Below, piece after piece: positions 1 through 9,007 of a stretch of 64,000 nt of DNA. The position numbers and the translations under genes were made by a program. How positions within the stretch are numbered: position 1 is the stretch's first letter; each line of letters opens with the position of its first letter. Source of the DNA: Pseudarthrobacter sp. NIBRBAC000502770 (GTDB lineage Bacteria > Actinomycetota > Actinomycetes > Actinomycetales > Micrococcaceae); assembly GCF_006517815.1 (NCBI RefSeq), contig NZ_CP041198.1:1240001-1304000 (forward strand), read 5' to 3'. A model generated the notes under the pieces. It made no database searches and had not been told where the DNA came from. It saw only the letters and a program-made list of their open reading frames with translations.

Positions 1-1179
1 CCTATAAGAAAGTTGACCTCCACCGGGCAGAAACTGTTGACCAAATTCGACTTGGCACGCGAGAGTCGAATTGCCGCTCAGCACGCGGTCCTGACTGCAA
101 CGACAGAACTTGCGGCTTGGCTTTGCTCCGATGAGGCAAAAGCCTTGGTGAATGAGGCCGTGAAACGGACCGATGCTACCAAGCAATGGCGCATTGCTAG
201 AGCGCGGGCAGTCGAGAAATTCGCGGCAATATGGGAAACGGATGGCAGTTCTGCTGCAGAGTCGGCCATGTGGACGGCTACCTCAAGCCGGGTTGACGAC
301 CTCCGAAATCATTTGCGCAAGAGGCGAAGCGACGCGCTTGAAGGAAGAGCCGGCGCGCGCGTGGCTGAACTTCTGTCCGATGCTGAGCTAAAGCTGAATA
401 AAATCAACGCTCTGGCGACCAAAGCATCGATGGAACTTGTCGACCAGAACGGCAATCGAGTCGACCTCGGCATGCTGAGCGCAGGACAGAGAAACGCTGT
501 CCTCCTGGCCCCCCTGCTCGCGTCCGTGGACGCCGGACCTTTTGAGTTCCTCGTTCTCGATGACCCGGTGCACGCATTTGACGAGCTGAGGATCGATAGG
601 CTCGCTGGTTCGCTGGCCTTGCTGGCTGAAACGCGCCGGGTGATCGTCCTGACACATGACGATCGACTCAAAGAGCATTTGGCGGCTAGAGCTCACACAT
701 GCGACACGCGGTTAGTGGAACGCTCCGGTGCCACAGGGGCGGTTGAAGTCGATGACAGCCGTCATTTCTGGGACCAATTGCTGCTCGATGCACGAACAGT
801 TCTTGATCTCTCTCTCGAAAAGACCGGATCCACAAGGGATGTTACGGACGGAATTCGCGGGTTGTGCCGAATGAGTGTCGACAACGCGCTCAGGACCTTC
901 GTCCTTCGGAACGCAGTCCTCTTCGGACGGGACACGGAAACCGACCTTAGAATGCTCGACAAGAAATACACGACTAAGGATCGGCTCGCGGTCGCCGCGA
1001 CCTTTTGGCAGGGGATGGCTCCTGCCGTCAATCCCGTCTTGCGCGCCGTTCAGAAATGCCAGACGCCTTTGAAGTTTTGGAATCAATCCATCCATGGAAA
1101 TTCTCAACTAACCGATGCTACAAAAGAGGAGATCCGGGCGGCGCGCGATGCTTGCAAGATATTGGCTGCCGCGTTATGA
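1..1179 (+). CDS. ABC/RecN-type ATPase, C-terminal part (5' end outside window)
   Basis: The reading frame is open from the first base, so the gene starts upstream; the TTG at 13 is only the first in-window start. About 390 residues are visible. They carry the second half of an ABC-class nucleotide-binding domain: a signature-like LSAGQRN (near nt 475), a Walker B with acidic pair (LVLDDP, near nt 550) and an H-loop (VLTHDD, near nt 648). The Walker A must lie in the missing N-terminus, and the stretch before the signature is charged and helical, as in SMC/RecN-like proteins. The C-terminal 120 residues have no motif I recognise apart from a WNQSIHG element. The stop overlaps the next start (ATGA), so the two are translationally coupled. 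Possible roles are DNA repair or phage defence. The ATPase class is clear, the function is not. Confidence 0.75.
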   Translation, partial: PIRKLTSTGQKLLTKFDLARESRIAAQHAVLTATTELAAWLCSDEAKALVNEAVKRTDATKQWRIARARAVEKFAAIWETDGSSAAESAMWTATSSRVDDLRNHLRKRRSDALEGRAGARVAELLSDAELKLNKINALATKASMELVDQNGNRVDLGMLSAGQRNAVLLAPLLASVDAGPFEFLVLDDPVHAFDELRIDRLAGSLALLAETRRVIVLTHDDRLKEHLAARAHTCDTRLVERSGATGAVEVDDSRHFWDQLLLDARTVLDLSLEKTGSTRDVTDGIRGLCRMSVDNALRTFVLRNAVLFGRDTETDLRMLDKKYTTKDRLAVAATFWQGMAPAVNPVLRAVQKCQTPLKFWNQSIHGNSQLTDATKEEIRAARDACKILAAAL

Positions 1180-1571
1180 CCAGAGATGGCTTGACGAGTG
1201 GTTCTAGAACGCGCCTGGCAGTCATGAATCTGCGCCTCCGGATAGAGAAAGTTGCAACTCGGGCTTTGGTTGACGCATTTCCGAGCCATTCACTCAAGGT
1301 GGACGAGGCTAAAATCAGCAATCAACTGGCGTTTGTACTGATTGCCTATGAGTCCCGCGCAGCCCCGTCGGAACTACTCGGTCTCCTAAGACTCGCGCGC
1401 CACGTTTACCGGCGAACTTCGGACGTTCTCCATGGACGGTCGAGCATGGTCAACTTTCCCGCAGTGCTCCTGTCCGAGTGGGAAGCCATCGTACTGCGCC
1501 TCGAGACGATAAGCCGGGTAGATCCCCCAACTGTAAAAGCTCAATTCTTAAGCGCTGAATTCGCGGAATAA
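1176..1571 (+). CDS. Small hypothetical protein coupled to the ATPase (possible HEPN-like)
   Basis: 131 residues, starting at the ATG that overlaps the ATPase stop (ATGA at 1176-1179); a longer frame starting at 1005 lies inside the ATPase gene and is not needed. The protein is mostly predicted helix. It contains RRTSDVLHGR, which fits the loose R-x(4-6)-H spacing of HEPN ribonucleases, but one motif in a small protein is weak evidence. ATPase plus small helical partner is a common arrangement in defence modules, so an effector or partner role is a reasonable inference. I do not recognise a named family. Confidence 0.6.
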   Translation: MTRDGLTSGSRTRLAVMNLRLRIEKVATRALVDAFPSHSLKVDEAKISNQLAFVLIAYESRAAPSELLGLLRLARHVYRRTSDVLHGRSSMVNFPAVLLSEWEAIVLRLETISRVDPPTVKAQFLSAEFAE

Positions 1572-2008
1572 CAGGGATGAAGAGCTTCAACACGCCCACA
1601 GTTGAACGGAAGATTATGAGCCGGTGAAGCCACTTGCGCCGCCTCGTCTCATCCGCTGCTGTCCTTGACCCAGGCGCTTCCCCCACCTGGACAACTCCAT
1701 ATCGACTCGCCCCGGCACGGACGCTGCCTCGCTGGGTCGACCCCGGCGAGGCCGGAGTCATCTCCACATGGTCGACTCCGACATGCGGTAGCTCGAAGAC
1801 AATGCAATTGCGTCTAAGCTGCACTGACGGGTCTGCCCCGCGATCAACCCACCCCTTTTGCGAACTTTGTCTGGGGTCAATGCAAGTCTGGTCGTGGTCG
1901 TGTCCGATAGGCGTGTTCGATGTTCAGGTCATGTCGTTCCATGCTTCACCTCCCATGAACGTTTGAGCTCATTTGCTCACTCCATGGAATACGACGGACG
2001 GAGCACTC
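1572..2008 (+). other. Intergenic stretch before the transfer operon
   Basis: No convincing gene: the short frames here lack ribosome sites and have scrambled composition. Its place just before the first transfer gene makes it the likely site of that operon's promoter, but I see no clear -35/-10 pair. The strong ribosome site GGACGGAG (1995-2002) belongs to the next gene. Confidence 0.4.
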
Positions 2009-2296
2009 ATGTATTTTGCAGCGGTGGACCCGGGGATCACGCCGAACGCGAGTTTCCCCTTCCTTGAATCGCTCAAACAGATAGGCGGCGGCATCCTCGT
2101 TGGCGCCTTCATCATCATCGCCATCGTGGCGATCATCGGCGCAGCGCTACTGCTAGCGGGCAAGCTGAGCCAATCATCGCGCCTGGCCTCCAGCGGAGGC
2201 GTGATCCTCCTATGGACAGGCCCCGTGGCTGCCATCCTTGGCGGCATCAACGGCTACATCCTCTGGTCGCAAACCGCATTCCCTCTCGGGTTCTAG
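2009..2296 (+). CDS. Small membrane protein, first gene of the transfer operon
   Basis: 95 residues starting MYFAAVDPG. I chose ATG 2009 because GGACGGAG lies six bases upstream; a start at 1973 would lack this. The protein has two hydrophobic segments (about residues 25-50 and 60-88) joined by a short basic loop, a hairpin topology. It sits three bases before a VirB6/TrbL-like gene and leads the type IV secretion operon, so it is probably a small structural subunit of the channel. VirB2- or VirB3-like roles are possible by size and position only; there is no sequence motif to decide. Confidence 0.75.
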   Translation: MYFAAVDPGITPNASFPFLESLKQIGGGILVGAFIIIAIVAIIGAALLLAGKLSQSSRLASSGGVILLWTGPVAAILGGINGYILWSQTAFPLGF

Positions 2297-2299
2297 GTC

Positions 2300-3670
2300 A
2301 TGCCGGTTGAGTGCGATCTCAATGGATGGTGGCCGCCCGGATGCGGCTTGGTGTCACAGGCAAACGACAACGCCCTCGGCGCGGTCACGTCACTGTTCGC
2401 AAACATTCTGCAGAACATGGCGTCGTGGCTGTGGGCCTTCATCACGGGTGCCTTCACTGTGTCGAACGTCGACGGCTCCCAGTGGTTGTCCATCCAGGGA
2501 CTCACGAGCTGGTGGGTGGTAGTAATGCTGACTCCGCTCGCCGTCGCAATGATTTTGCAGCTGCTCTCGGGGCTAATTAGCCAGCAACCCAGACGCATTG
2601 GAAGGGCGATGATAGGCGGCGCCGTCGCCATCCCACTGGTGGGCGCAGCCGTCTACCTCGTCCGGCAGTTGACGAGGACAACAGATCTAGCGTCTGCCGC
2701 CCTCCTCCAATCGATTGGTTCCGACCCCTATCTTGTCTTCATGCGGCTCTTCGGCTTTGAACGAGCGCCGCAGGGAAGTGGCCGGGAATGGAACCTGGTT
2801 TCACTGGCTCCCGGAAACACCGGCGGCCCGGCGGGCGCGGCCGTGGTGACCATGATGGCAGTCGTGGTCGTCTGGATACTCGCCTTCATTCTGATGTGCT
2901 CGATGATCTTCCGCTCGTTCGCCCTCGTTGTCCTCGCTGCCGTCGCCCCCGTGGCCCTCATGCTGCTGCCCTGGGACAAGACAAAATCATGGGCTCGTCG
3001 CTGGTGTGAGGTCGTCATCGCGTTGGTTGTGGCCAAGCCGTTGGCTGCAACAGTCTTGGCCGTCGCCGTAAAGCTCTTTGCTGATTCCAAGTCCTTCGCG
3101 GGCTTGGCAGCCGGAACCGTAGGCATGGCCCTCGCATGTGGGGCACCCATGATGGCCCTGCGCCTCGTGAGCTTCGCTGGAGGGGAACTCGCTGCAGCCG
3201 CGCAAACGGCGGGCGGTGGCCACGTGCTCTCGCGAAGCAACAGTGTTGCGGCCCGGCAAATTAGTCGGCAGGCAGGCGGCCGACTGACTCTCGCGAACAT
3301 GGTGAGTCGTTCCGCCATGACACGGCCCATCAGTTCGAGCCGTAACGTCTTCCCGACACAGGTGTCAGCTCCTCCTGTGCCCGCAGGATTGACCTCACCA
3401 GGCCCCGATGGAGGACAGAGAGCCTTGAAAACAGGACCCTCAACCGGATCACCGGAAGCACCGCAGCCCGCAGAACCCACAGGGTTCGTGCGTGTAGGTC
3501 CGCCGAGCCAAGGCGGCGCGGTTCCAGCGCCAGCCCGGCAGAGCACGCCTACTGAACTGGGACCGCGAGCGCGGCCTCCCGCTTACAGCCCCGCGCCGTC
3601 GAGCCCGCAACCTCCGAAACCCCAGCCACCCAGAATTGATCCGCCGAAGGGAGGCACCTCTCATGTCTGA
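2300..3670 (+). CDS. VirB6/TrbL-like polytopic transfer protein
   Basis: 456 residues. The first 310 contain six or so transmembrane helices with charged loops; the last 140 are a disordered Pro/Ala/Ser-rich cytoplasmic or surface tail. Size, topology and position between a small membrane protein and the PrgI/SCO6880-like gene match the inner-membrane channel component (VirB6/TrbL class) of actinobacterial conjugative systems. The start lies three bases after the previous stop, and the 3' end overlaps the next gene by eight bases. No enzymatic motif is visible, so the call rests on topology and context. Confidence 0.7.
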   Translation: MPVECDLNGWWPPGCGLVSQANDNALGAVTSLFANILQNMASWLWAFITGAFTVSNVDGSQWLSIQGLTSWWVVVMLTPLAVAMILQLLSGLISQQPRRIGRAMIGGAVAIPLVGAAVYLVRQLTRTTDLASAALLQSIGSDPYLVFMRLFGFERAPQGSGREWNLVSLAPGNTGGPAGAAVVTMMAVVVVWILAFILMCSMIFRSFALVVLAAVAPVALMLLPWDKTKSWARRWCEVVIALVVAKPLAATVLAVAVKLFADSKSFAGLAAGTVGMALACGAPMMALRLVSFAGGELAAAAQTAGGGHVLSRSNSVAARQISRQAGGRLTLANMVSRSAMTRPISSSRNVFPTQVSAPPVPAGLTSPGPDGGQRALKTGPSTGSPEAPQPAEPTGFVRVGPPSQGGAVPAPARQSTPTELGPRARPPAYSPAPSSPQPPKPQPPRIDPPKGGTSHV

Positions 3671-5162
3671 AGACGGGCGCGCGTTGGAAGCCGTCAAATT
3701 CCCAAGGTACGAGCGCCGCGGTTTCTTCCTCGGACTCAAGTGGTATCAATTGCTCATTGTTGCCGCGGGAGTTACCGTCGCGATCGTTGCATCAGCGAGC
3801 CATGGTCCAATCGGACTATTCACCACTGGGCCTATGTGGCTCGTGCTCATACTGCTCGGAATACTGCAGTACTCCCGTGTCCCATATCCAGTCTGGGCAC
3901 AACAGATCGCAACGTTCTTCTACCGCGCAGCTGTGGGCCAGACGAGGTTCCTCGCAAAGCCTGAAGCTCCACGCATCGCCGGCCGGCTTGCCCTTCCCGG
4001 TGGGTTGGGCAATCTGGAGATTCGAACTACCGCCCGTGGGGAATGCTTCCTGGTCGATGGCCACGGCAAGGAGGCAATCGTAGTGCTGCGGTGCAGTACG
4101 CGGTCCTTTGCTCTCCTGGACGCTGACGATAAAGCGTGGGCAGTCCAGGCCTGGTCACGGGTTCAGGCCGGCATGGCCCAACGGCAAAGCATTGCCCGCA
4201 TCGCCATTCAGGACTACACCGTGCCCTACCCGTCATCGGCACTCTGGGAGTTTTACAGGGAAAATGCCCTGCCGGCGCGAGACAACAAGGAAGCCGCTGG
4301 GTGGGGCCATCGTGCATACGAGGACTTACTGGGGGCCGCCGGCTCGGCTATGAGCCATGAGCTGGTCGTCGCGGTTGTCCTGGACACGAGTAAGGCGCGA
4401 CGGCGGATCAGGGAGTCGGGCGGGGGCGTCACCGGCCTTGAACACGTCCTACGGCTCGAAGTCGATGCGATACGAACGTCGCTGGGTACTCACAACGTCA
4501 AGGTCGAGGAATGGTTCGGCGAGGCGGGGTTGCTTGCCATCATTCGCGGCGCTTTCGATCCTGCCCTTTTGCCCGCCGGTAAAGCGATGGCCGCGACAGC
4601 TTCGGCGTCGAGTGCACCAGCAGCAGAGTCTACGGATGAGCTCATGAGGCAAGGCCCGATGGGTGTAGAGGAGCACTGGACCTACCTGCGGACAGATTCC
4701 GGCTTCCACCAGACCTTTTGGATTGCTGAATGGCCGCGGCAGAAAGTCTTCCCGGGCTTCCTCCACCCTCTGATCTATGTGGGCGAATTCCGCCACACCT
4801 TCACCGAGGTTATTCGGGCGGTACCGACCGCTGAAGCTCTGCGCGACATCCGTTCAGCCCAGGAAGCCCACGAGACCCGTCGCCGTATCAATGCCCGCTT
4901 CGACAGGCCGCTCACGCGTGAGCAAAGGGCCGAGGAAGAAGAAGTGACACAGAGGGAAGAAGAGATTGTCGCCGGCCACGGTGACGTCCGTCCGGCCTCT
5001 TATATGACCGTCACAGCAACCTCACTGGAGGACTTGGCACGACACCGCCAGGAGCTTGAGTCCGCGGCAGCGGGAGCTTTCGTTGAGCTGCGGCTTCTCT
5101 ACGGACAGCAATGGGCGGCTTTCGTTGCGAGCGCCTTGCCCTTGGGAAGAGGACTGCGATGA
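3663..5162 (+). CDS. SCO6880/PrgI-family transfer protein
   Basis: 499 residues. ATG 3663 has an AAGGGAGG site (3647-3654) eight bases upstream. The N-terminus has the PrgI-like pattern: FPRYERRGFFLGLKW followed by two close transmembrane helices (about residues 24-65). A long soluble region follows, resembling the N-terminal domain of VirB4. In many Gram-positive conjugative elements this N-terminal half is separate from the VirB4 motor domain, which is the next gene here, coupled by ATGA at 5159-5162. It probably docks the ATPase to the membrane channel. A Glu-rich segment near residue 425 is probably helical. The family label comes from remembered similarity and gene order. Confidence 0.8.
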   Translation: MSEDGRALEAVKFPRYERRGFFLGLKWYQLLIVAAGVTVAIVASASHGPIGLFTTGPMWLVLILLGILQYSRVPYPVWAQQIATFFYRAAVGQTRFLAKPEAPRIAGRLALPGGLGNLEIRTTARGECFLVDGHGKEAIVVLRCSTRSFALLDADDKAWAVQAWSRVQAGMAQRQSIARIAIQDYTVPYPSSALWEFYRENALPARDNKEAAGWGHRAYEDLLGAAGSAMSHELVVAVVLDTSKARRRIRESGGGVTGLEHVLRLEVDAIRTSLGTHNVKVEEWFGEAGLLAIIRGAFDPALLPAGKAMAATASASSAPAAESTDELMRQGPMGVEEHWTYLRTDSGFHQTFWIAEWPRQKVFPGFLHPLIYVGEFRHTFTEVIRAVPTAEALRDIRSAQEAHETRRRINARFDRPLTREQRAEEEEVTQREEEIVAGHGDVRPASYMTVTATSLEDLARHRQELESAAAGAFVELRLLYGQQWAAFVASALPLGRGLR

Positions 5163-6604
5163 ACAAGACGAATGGCAGCTTCGAGTACCTTCCGTCGGGG
5201 GTAAGTCGGGGGGATCAGAAAGCACGACGGCGGTCCGCACCTTGGGCGTCCAAGCGGGCGAGTGCTCCGTCGGAGGATGAACAGCCGGGACTTCAGAAGC
5301 TTCGCTTCACGGGAGATTGGGGGAGCAAGGAGCCGAACTCGCTCCGGGGCCCACACCGGTTGCGTCCGGCACCGCACCGCGCCTCGACCATGACATTCGC
5401 GGCCGCCTACCCGTTCCTCACAGAGTCCGGGCTGGGGCATGAAGGCACCTACATCGGAACCGATGTCTTCGGGTCAGGAGCCTTCTCCTACGATCCCTGG
5501 ATCCTTTACGACAAAGGGATCATCAGCGGCCCATCCATCGTCGTTATCGGAACCGTCGGCACAGGCAAGTCGATGTGCGGCAAGTCGCTCGTCGCGCGGT
5601 CCATCACATTGGGCAGGAAAGCCGCCGTCGCCTCCGATCCCAAGGGTGAGTGGGTTGCCGTCGCCAAAGCTGTAGGCGGAAAGGTCATTTCCGTCGGACC
5701 AGGCCGCCCCGCACGAGTAAATCCACTGGACGCCGGGCCACGGTCAAGCGCCCTCACTGAAGCACAGTGGCAGGCTGTTGTTCGCCAGCGGCGCCGGTAT
5801 CTCCTGGTGGCACTTGTCTCCCTCATGCGTCAAGGAATGCCGCTCCGACCCGTCGAGCACACGGCCTTGGATATCGCCCTCATGGAAACAATGGCGGAAA
5901 ACTCCAACCCCACGCTGCCCATGGTGCTTGACCATTTGCTGCGACCGTCGAAGGAGATGGTGGCTCTCGTCGGGGTCGAGGGCGGAACCGCCGTCAGCCA
6001 TTCCCTTAGACGCACGGTGTCCGGTGATCTCGAGGGCATGTTTGATGCTCCGTCCACCGTAGCCTTCGACGCGGACGCCCCAATGATGGTGATGGACACT
6101 TCGGCGCTCATTGGGGCTTCGGAGCAAGCCCTGTCATTAGCGGCCGCTTGCGGCGCTACCTGGCTGGAGGCGGCGATCACCAATCCCGACGGCGGCAAGC
6201 GCCTTGTCGTCTACGACGAAGGTTGGCGGATGCTCGCTGATCCTTACATGCTGGCGAAGATGAGCGAACAGTGGCGTTTGGCCAGAACTTACGGCATCGC
6301 CAACCTGCTGATCATGCATAAAGTCGCTGACCTCAACGAGATCGGTGACAGCACCAGCGGACATCGGCAGAAAGCCCTGGGTCTCCTCACCGAAGCGGAC
6401 ACCAGGATCATCTACCGCCAGAAGCACGACGCAATGCGGCTTACCAAGGAAGCGCTGGGCCTTACCGAAGCCGAGTGCGAGCACGTTGAGAATCTTCCGA
6501 AGGGCGTCGGTCTCTGGAAGGTCGGCAACCGCTCCTTCATCGTTGCCAACCGGGTGACAACGGACGAGTTGGACGTTTTCGGGACTGACGGCAGGATGCT
6601 GTGA
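5159..6604 (+). CDS. VirB4/TraC-like conjugation ATPase
   Basis: 481 residues from the ATG overlapping the previous stop (ATGA). The first 75 residues are basic and disordered. The rest is a RecA-like motor domain: Walker A GTVGTGKS (near nt 5549-5572), Walker B LVVYDEGWRM (near nt 6205-6234), and the downstream MHKVADL segment usual in VirB4/TraC proteins. It would power assembly or substrate transfer of the type IV channel at the cytoplasmic membrane. It overlaps the next gene by four bases (GTGA). The VirB4 N-terminal domain is missing from this protein but supplied by the preceding gene, a split common in actinobacteria. Confidence 0.88.
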   Translation: MNKTNGSFEYLPSGVSRGDQKARRRSAPWASKRASAPSEDEQPGLQKLRFTGDWGSKEPNSLRGPHRLRPAPHRASTMTFAAAYPFLTESGLGHEGTYIGTDVFGSGAFSYDPWILYDKGIISGPSIVVIGTVGTGKSMCGKSLVARSITLGRKAAVASDPKGEWVAVAKAVGGKVISVGPGRPARVNPLDAGPRSSALTEAQWQAVVRQRRRYLLVALVSLMRQGMPLRPVEHTALDIALMETMAENSNPTLPMVLDHLLRPSKEMVALVGVEGGTAVSHSLRRTVSGDLEGMFDAPSTVAFDADAPMMVMDTSALIGASEQALSLAAACGATWLEAAITNPDGGKRLVVYDEGWRMLADPYMLAKMSEQWRLARTYGIANLLIMHKVADLNEIGDSTSGHRQKALGLLTEADTRIIYRQKHDAMRLTKEALGLTEAECEHVENLPKGVGLWKVGNRSFIVANRVTTDELDVFGTDGRML

Positions 6605-8418
6605 GACAGCCAGTGAGTTCCCGGGCTGCCAGCGACAATCCGCTCGTCACCGCTGCTCTCGTTGGAGCGGCGGCTTACGTATGTCTCTGCGCGTTGGTGC
6701 AGGCCGCGGCGCAGCTCGCGACCTCTTGGCACTGCGGCGCCTTGCCGCCGTCGCCCTTCAAACCGGGTGCCGTCGTCGGACTTTTGGCCAACAGGATGGA
6801 CTGGATAGTCATCCGCAGTGGGGACTGCGCAGTCGGCACGGACAGCGTTTGGTGGATCTTGGCTCCGGCCCTGCTGCTGGTCGGAGCGCTCGCCGTGGCT
6901 GCGCTGGTTGCGTGGAGGCGGTGGAAGCAATCGGGGGCATGGCTCCGGCAGGACATCCTGAACCGGGACGGCGTTGCCCGTCGCGCCGAAATCGTCCACG
7001 ACTTTGGGGCGAGGGCGGTGCAGAAGCGGGGGAAGTTCACGCGCCCGGGACTGGTGAAGCCTTCGGTGCAGGATCTGTCCTGGACCCTGGGTCGATCCCG
7101 CGGCGTCACGGTCCACGTTTCCACTGAAGAATCGATGGTGATCCAGGGTGCTCCCCGGTCCGGCAAGGGCCTCTACGTGGTCATCAATGCGATCCTCGAC
7201 GCGCCCGGTGCCGTCGTAACGACGTCTACGCGGGCTGACAACCTTGTAGTGACCATGAAGGCAAGGGCTTCTGACGGGCGCCCGGTGACGGTGTTCGATC
7301 CCCAAGGCATGTCAGGCTTGCCGTCGTCCCTCCGCTGGTCACCGGTGCGGGGATGTGAGGACCCGGACGTTGCCACCCGGCGAGCGCTGGTCATTACCGC
7401 GGACACGGAGATGAAGGGCGAAAACGCTGCGTGGCAGAAGCGCTCGCTGATCGTCCTCCAATGCCTGCTCCATGCTGCTGCCCTGTCCGGCGAGGGAGTG
7501 GCTGCATTCCGACGCTGGTCCTCCAGCCCTGTGCTTGCCCGGGAAGCGCTGGAAGTCCTGGGCACGCCTGGCGCGGCGCTTGGTTGGCAGTCAGACCTGA
7601 TGGGAATCCTGGAAGACGACCCGCGGAATACCTCGAACTCCTGGATCGGTGTCTCGGCAGCGGTTGCCCCGCTGTCTTCACCGAAGGTTTTGGCTGCACT
7701 GAACCCGCAGGATGAGTCCGAGGAGTTTGATCCGAAGGCGTTCATTCGGGAACGGGGCACGCTCTATTTGATCGGCACGCGCGCAGGCGCGGCTGCTGCC
7801 GGTCCATACATGTCCGCCCTGATCGACGACATTGACAGCGCGGCACGCGAAATGGCGTTCGTTTCGCCAGGCGGCAGGCTTGAGCCGCCGCTGTCCCTCA
7901 TACTCGATGAGATCGCCAACCTGGCTCCCTGGCCGGGCCTACCCGTGGCGCTGGCTGATGGCGGCGGCATCGGCATCTCCACCCTCGTCGTCCTCCAATC
8001 CCTTTCTCAGGCCCGTTCGGGCTGGTCCATCGATGAAGCGTCAACAATATGGGACTCCGCCATCATCAAGGTGATTTTCGGAGGCGGATCTGACGAACAC
8101 GACCTCCGATCGCTCGCCGGTCTGCTCGGCGAGCGCAGCTTGACGCTCACCACGCGTTCCTGGTCGTCACAGGGCCGGCAGGACGGCGAACAGCTTCGCG
8201 ACCGTCCGGTGATCGCCTTGGACGAGATTCGACGCCTCCCAGCTGGCACCGCACTCATGCTGGGTCGGCGCACGCGGCCTATTTTGTTGGATCTCCTGGA
8301 ATGGCACAAGCGCAAGGACGCCGGGGAACTGCGCCGCCTGAAGGCTGAGATGGAGCGCCTGTTGGCCGACGGTCACAAGCAGCGTCAACAGAAGACCGAA
8401 GGGGCTCCTGATGCATAG
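6601..8418 (+). CDS. VirD4/TraG-like type IV coupling protein
   Basis: 605 residues. GTG 6601 overlaps the VirB4 stop (GTGA); a second GTG at 6613 is possible. There are two N-terminal transmembrane helices (about residues 15-40 and 80-105). The TraG/VirD4 motor domain follows: Walker A GAPRSGKG (near nt 7147) and Walker B LILDEIANL (near nt 7896). The helix pair plus RecA-like domain is the standard coupling-protein layout; the protein brings the relaxosome to the secretion channel. It overlaps the next gene by eight bases. A MobF relaxase lies 3 kb downstream on the other strand and is the likely partner. Confidence 0.9.
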   Translation: MRQPVSSRAASDNPLVTAALVGAAAYVCLCALVQAAAQLATSWHCGALPPSPFKPGAVVGLLANRMDWIVIRSGDCAVGTDSVWWILAPALLLVGALAVAALVAWRRWKQSGAWLRQDILNRDGVARRAEIVHDFGARAVQKRGKFTRPGLVKPSVQDLSWTLGRSRGVTVHVSTEESMVIQGAPRSGKGLYVVINAILDAPGAVVTTSTRADNLVVTMKARASDGRPVTVFDPQGMSGLPSSLRWSPVRGCEDPDVATRRALVITADTEMKGENAAWQKRSLIVLQCLLHAAALSGEGVAAFRRWSSSPVLAREALEVLGTPGAALGWQSDLMGILEDDPRNTSNSWIGVSAAVAPLSSPKVLAALNPQDESEEFDPKAFIRERGTLYLIGTRAGAAAAGPYMSALIDDIDSAAREMAFVSPGGRLEPPLSLILDEIANLAPWPGLPVALADGGGIGISTLVVLQSLSQARSGWSIDEASTIWDSAIIKVIFGGGSDEHDLRSLAGLLGERSLTLTTRSWSSQGRQDGEQLRDRPVIALDEIRRLPAGTALMLGRRTRPILLDLLEWHKRKDAGELRRLKAEMERLLADGHKQRQQKTEGAPDA

Positions 8419-8923
8419 CCGTGACAACGTCGACGAGTTTGATGTTCCCTCCTCGGGTTCCTTTGGGGACGACGAGATTACTGCACAACTTTTCAGGTCG
8501 GCATTTGCCGGACAGGCTGGGCCCAAGTCCGTGACCCGCCGCTGGCGGGAGATGACGACCGAGCAATCACAGGAGGCATGGCGATCGCTATTTGCGTGGG
8601 TGCGATGGCTCGTGGCCACCTACCAACTGACGACGTCGGTCGTCCCGGACTGCTGGTGGCGTCACCCTGAGATCGTGGCTGAGTTGTACGCGCTTCACCG
8701 CGCGGAGTTGGCCTCCTACACAACGGACGATCCTGGCTTCGGGCCGCTCGCCTTCCATGAAAGGCTCCCACACGCCGTCGAACGTCTTAGGACGCACACC
8801 AGGGCGGCCGGATGCGTAGGACTGCAGGCACACAAGGATCCCGCACCGCGCATGCTTGCGAACGACGATCCGGCCTTCCTCGACTGGTGCAAGGCGGCCC
8901 ATCAATTGGTTCCCGAATTCTGA
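8411..8923 (+). CDS. DUF4913-like hypothetical protein
   Basis: 170 residues; ATG 8411 has GAAGGGG six bases upstream and overlaps the coupling-protein gene. The core contains PDCWWRHPEIVAELYALH, which resembles the WW-x-H-PE-x-V/A-x-x-L-x-A-L pattern of DUF4913 proteins often found in actinobacterial plasmids and phages. No catalytic motif is obvious. As the last gene of the overlapping transfer operon it probably has a transfer-related or plasmid-maintenance role. The family call is from memory of the motif; function unknown. Confidence 0.7.
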   Translation: MHSRDNVDEFDVPSSGSFGDDEITAQLFRSAFAGQAGPKSVTRRWREMTTEQSQEAWRSLFAWVRWLVATYQLTTSVVPDCWWRHPEIVAELYALHRAELASYTTDDPGFGPLAFHERLPHAVERLRTHTRAAGCVGLQAHKDPAPRMLANDDPAFLDWCKAAHQLVPEF

Positions 8924-9007
8924 GTCATGTCGCTCCAATGACCTGGTCGCCATGAACTGGTGTCTGCGCAGCTGAGCTGCGGTCCAAGAAACAGAAGGGT
9001 GGCTGTC

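Noticed and set aside
2728..3546. 272-residue minus-strand frame opposite the VirB6-like gene
   Set aside because: No ribosome site and no motif; the plus-strand gene fits the operon.
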